From Rosa chinensis (lineage: Eukaryota > Streptophyta > Magnoliopsida > Rosales > Rosaceae): a stretch of DNA of 64,000 nucleotides. The position numbers and the translations under genes were made by a program. The notes under the pieces were generated by a model that was not told the origin of the DNA, made no database searches, and saw only the letters and a list, made by a program, of their open reading frames with translations. The stretch is from NCBI RefSeq assembly GCF_002994745.2, contig NC_037091.1, forward strand, positions 28,526,289 through 28,590,288, written 5' to 3'. Of the stretch, positions 62,380 through 64,000 are shown piece by piece; the first letter of the stretch is position 1; each line of letters opens with the position of its first letter.

Positions 62380-63287
62380 GTGTGTTTCAAGGACAGCAGC
62401 TCACATACCAGTCGGCGAAGTTCGCCAGTAGTCTAAAAAAAGAAGAAGTTAAATTTATGTTTTGTTTTTGTTGAGTCTTTAGGAGTTTTCCAACACTATA
62501 AGGAGCATGAACTATTCCTCCTTCATTGTATGTAAGAGAGAAATGACCATTCCGAGGTCGATTCTGCCCTTGCTGAAAGCCTAAGGCATTAGCACTTTCC
62601 CATCCTCTATTCTCAATAAGGGCATTGATCAGTAGCATGCCCACTAACAGAATAGACTCCATAAACTTGCGCCACACCAAGCATTTTTGGTGACTTCAAG
62701 ACTTGTGAAACTAATTAAGTCAGTTTGGAAATTTGATCCTCCAAGTGATGATTGACGCCAACTTCATTAACCCTTCTTGTAGTAGATCCAACTTTCTTAT
62801 ATCGTTGGAGCATTCAAGGCACGATTTGCAATCAGAGCCTTCCATTCAGCTGGAGACTTATCAACAAATGCTCCTCTAGAAGCTGCATCTAACATTTGGC
62901 GTTCCAAAGGACGTAACCCTTCATAGAAGTAGTGTAGCAAATTCTCATCCTTCATCTGATGTTGAGGACATTGAGCTAACAAGGACTCGAACCTTTCATA
63001 GTATGCTGGATACTTTTTATTTAATGCTTGTGTTATGCCACTACTCTTCTTCCTTAACATGATGATTCTTGAAATAGGGAACAACTTCTCCAAGAATGCC
63101 TTCATCATGGCATCCCAAGTTTTGGTATGCCCAGCAGGTAACTCATAAATTTAATCCTTATCATGGTTTGCAAAGAAAAGGGAAAGGCCTTAAGCTTCAA
63201 TATGTTCTTATCTGCTCCTTGTGGTATCATACTAGTACACAAACTAAAACTCCATCAGATGCTTGTTGAGATCCTCCATTGACAAGC
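62380..63287 (-). pseudogene. Ty3/gypsy gag, decayed
   Basis: The minus strand encodes a plant gypsy gag. MMKAFLEKLFPISRI (63108 on) is followed by LLAQCPQHQMKDENLLHYF, FYEGLRPLERQMLDAASRG and LIANRALN, the retrotransposon gag (PF03732-type) core. Upstream, MEDLNKHLMEF is readable next to 63287 but stops intervene. Downstream, a second open piece (62680-62387) reads WESANALGFQQGQNRPRNG and LTYNEGG, the gag C-terminal part, after a frame change. No protease or pol is seen. Copy C of family 1 has inserted at its upstream end. Confidence 0.8.
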
Positions 63288-64000
63288 TGTCACACTCTGA
63301 TTTAATTTCAAACACAATTAATAAACAATTTAAACAAATACAAATACTCCAGCGTGATGGTTCAGAGATCAGCACTAAATATCTGAAATTTTTTTCTTTT
63401 TAAAATAAGTACAAGATGATGCGCTGAACCCATAATGTCAATACAAACTCGTTTTTTAGAGCCACATATTTCATTACACCAAGTTTACAAATATTAAATT
63501 GATAACAATTCATTATGACAACCCCACTACACTCACTACACAGCAGAAGACTAATAAGTGTTTACAACAAATAAGTTCCTAAACTCACGATTGTAAAGGC
63601 AAGGAACCACAGCTCCATCATGTTCACCCTAACCTGCAAGATAGACCCTTAAACCATTTAATAGTGTACCGAGTTGTAACAACAAATCCGGTAAGCTTAT
63701 GAAAGTTTGTATGAGTGAACACAAACTATCAAAGCAGAAACACATGCATAAATCATCTCAACTTACCAAAATCGATATGCAATTATCACGACAAAGAACA
63801 TCAAGCTCACATCCTACAATATCATGCTTACTTAAGTTAATTCATGACTAAAACCTACATGCTCTGACTCTCAACTCTGCAACCAATTACACAAAACTTT
63901 AACTAATTAAAACAAAACCAACTCAAGTAATATTTTAAAATCTTTTAAAACGCAATGACAGTTTTACAAAAAAATCCTTCATTTGTCTCGACAGTTTGCA
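63288..64000 (-). mobile_element. Solo-LTR-like element, family 1 (copy C), runs off the window
   Basis: It starts TGTCACACTCTGA inside the gypsy gag and matches the 3' end zone of copies A and B. The ACCG..CGGTAAGCTT hairpin is at 63668-63692, partly decayed. The remainder is beyond 64000, so neither its size nor its target duplication can be checked. Confidence 0.7.

Larger units (their letters stand above)
56422..62380 (+). mobile_element. Degenerate LTR-retrotransposon sequence, interrupted by copy B
   Basis: The sequence before 57377 looks like an LTR U3 with a TATA box (57191-57198). The sequence after 60326 continues with GGGCCTTCGCCAAGCCCACCC-type and T-rich U5-like DNA. From 60730 to 62050 there are short broken frames (for example SSVEDVIASSADTASSYMQD near 61045) that have a gag-like, Glu/Gln/Lys-rich character. 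I could not find a primer site, polypurine tract or target duplication, so limits and class are tentative. Confidence 0.35.

Noticed and set aside
60730..62380. Endogenous pararetrovirus insertion
   Set aside because: Only short gag-like scraps are seen; no movement protein, coat or pararetroviral polymerase motif, so an LTR retrotransposon remnant is more likely.

Overview
This is a stretch of a dicot nuclear genome, probably Rosaceae (the family is a weak guess from overall sequence flavour). The evidence is spliced genes with GT-AG introns, AT-rich intergenic DNA, and a dense plant-type transposon load: Ty1/copia, Ty3/gypsy, L1-type LINEs with RNase H tails, PIF/Harbinger and Mutator-like MITEs. 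I support only one intact host gene.

That gene is GCN2, the eIF2-alpha kinase, on the minus strand. Its start codon is at 45450 and its stop at 27663. I could place 29 exons; their lengths sum to 3708 nt, an exact 1235-codon frame plus stop. The order is RWD domain, acidic linker, Ser/Thr kinase, histidyl-tRNA-synthetase-like domain and C-terminal domain. Introns hold several tandem duplications, homopolymer tracts and a decayed second copy of exon 5.

Left of GCN2 (1-26740) is a transposon nest. It starts with the 3' end of a copia element, followed by a broken Harbinger ORF1-like gene. Next comes a small MITE (ends 3024 and 10907) split by a 7.4-kb Tourist/Harbinger-type element (3445-10807). 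That element carries intron-containing pieces of two unrelated host genes, cofactor-independent phosphoglycerate mutase and alpha-galactosidase. It was itself hit by a Mutator-type MITE (3478-4327) and a 3.1-kb solo-LTR-like element (6678-9773). Then follows a minus-strand gypsy relic with a recognisable primer binding site, interrupted by two solo LTRs (11877-14618 and 16466-17369). A broken PIF transposase carries a 70-bp mini-copy of the 3.1-kb family. Last is a young, nearly intact LINE (20627-26740) with a perfect 18-bp target duplication and one frameshift.

Right of GCN2 (45600-64000) there is a MITE just upstream of the promoter, a truncated LINE tail, and an older full-length LINE on the minus strand (47362-54127). 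That LINE's ORF2 is a single frame broken by six stops. Further on are a 1.08-kb non-autonomous non-LTR insertion, degenerate LTR-retrotransposon sequence, and two more copies of the 3-kb solo-LTR-like family (57378-60321 and 63288 to the window end).

The least explained signals are four. One is a cluster of hairpins at 13618-14048, each with a different perfect stem around a GGG (once GAG) triloop. Another is a hairpin plus an upstream promoter block shared by the large LTR-like elements. The other two are the two-gene capture and the relic exon in GCN2. Boundaries marked by target duplications were read by eye; family names rest on motif recognition, not a database search.
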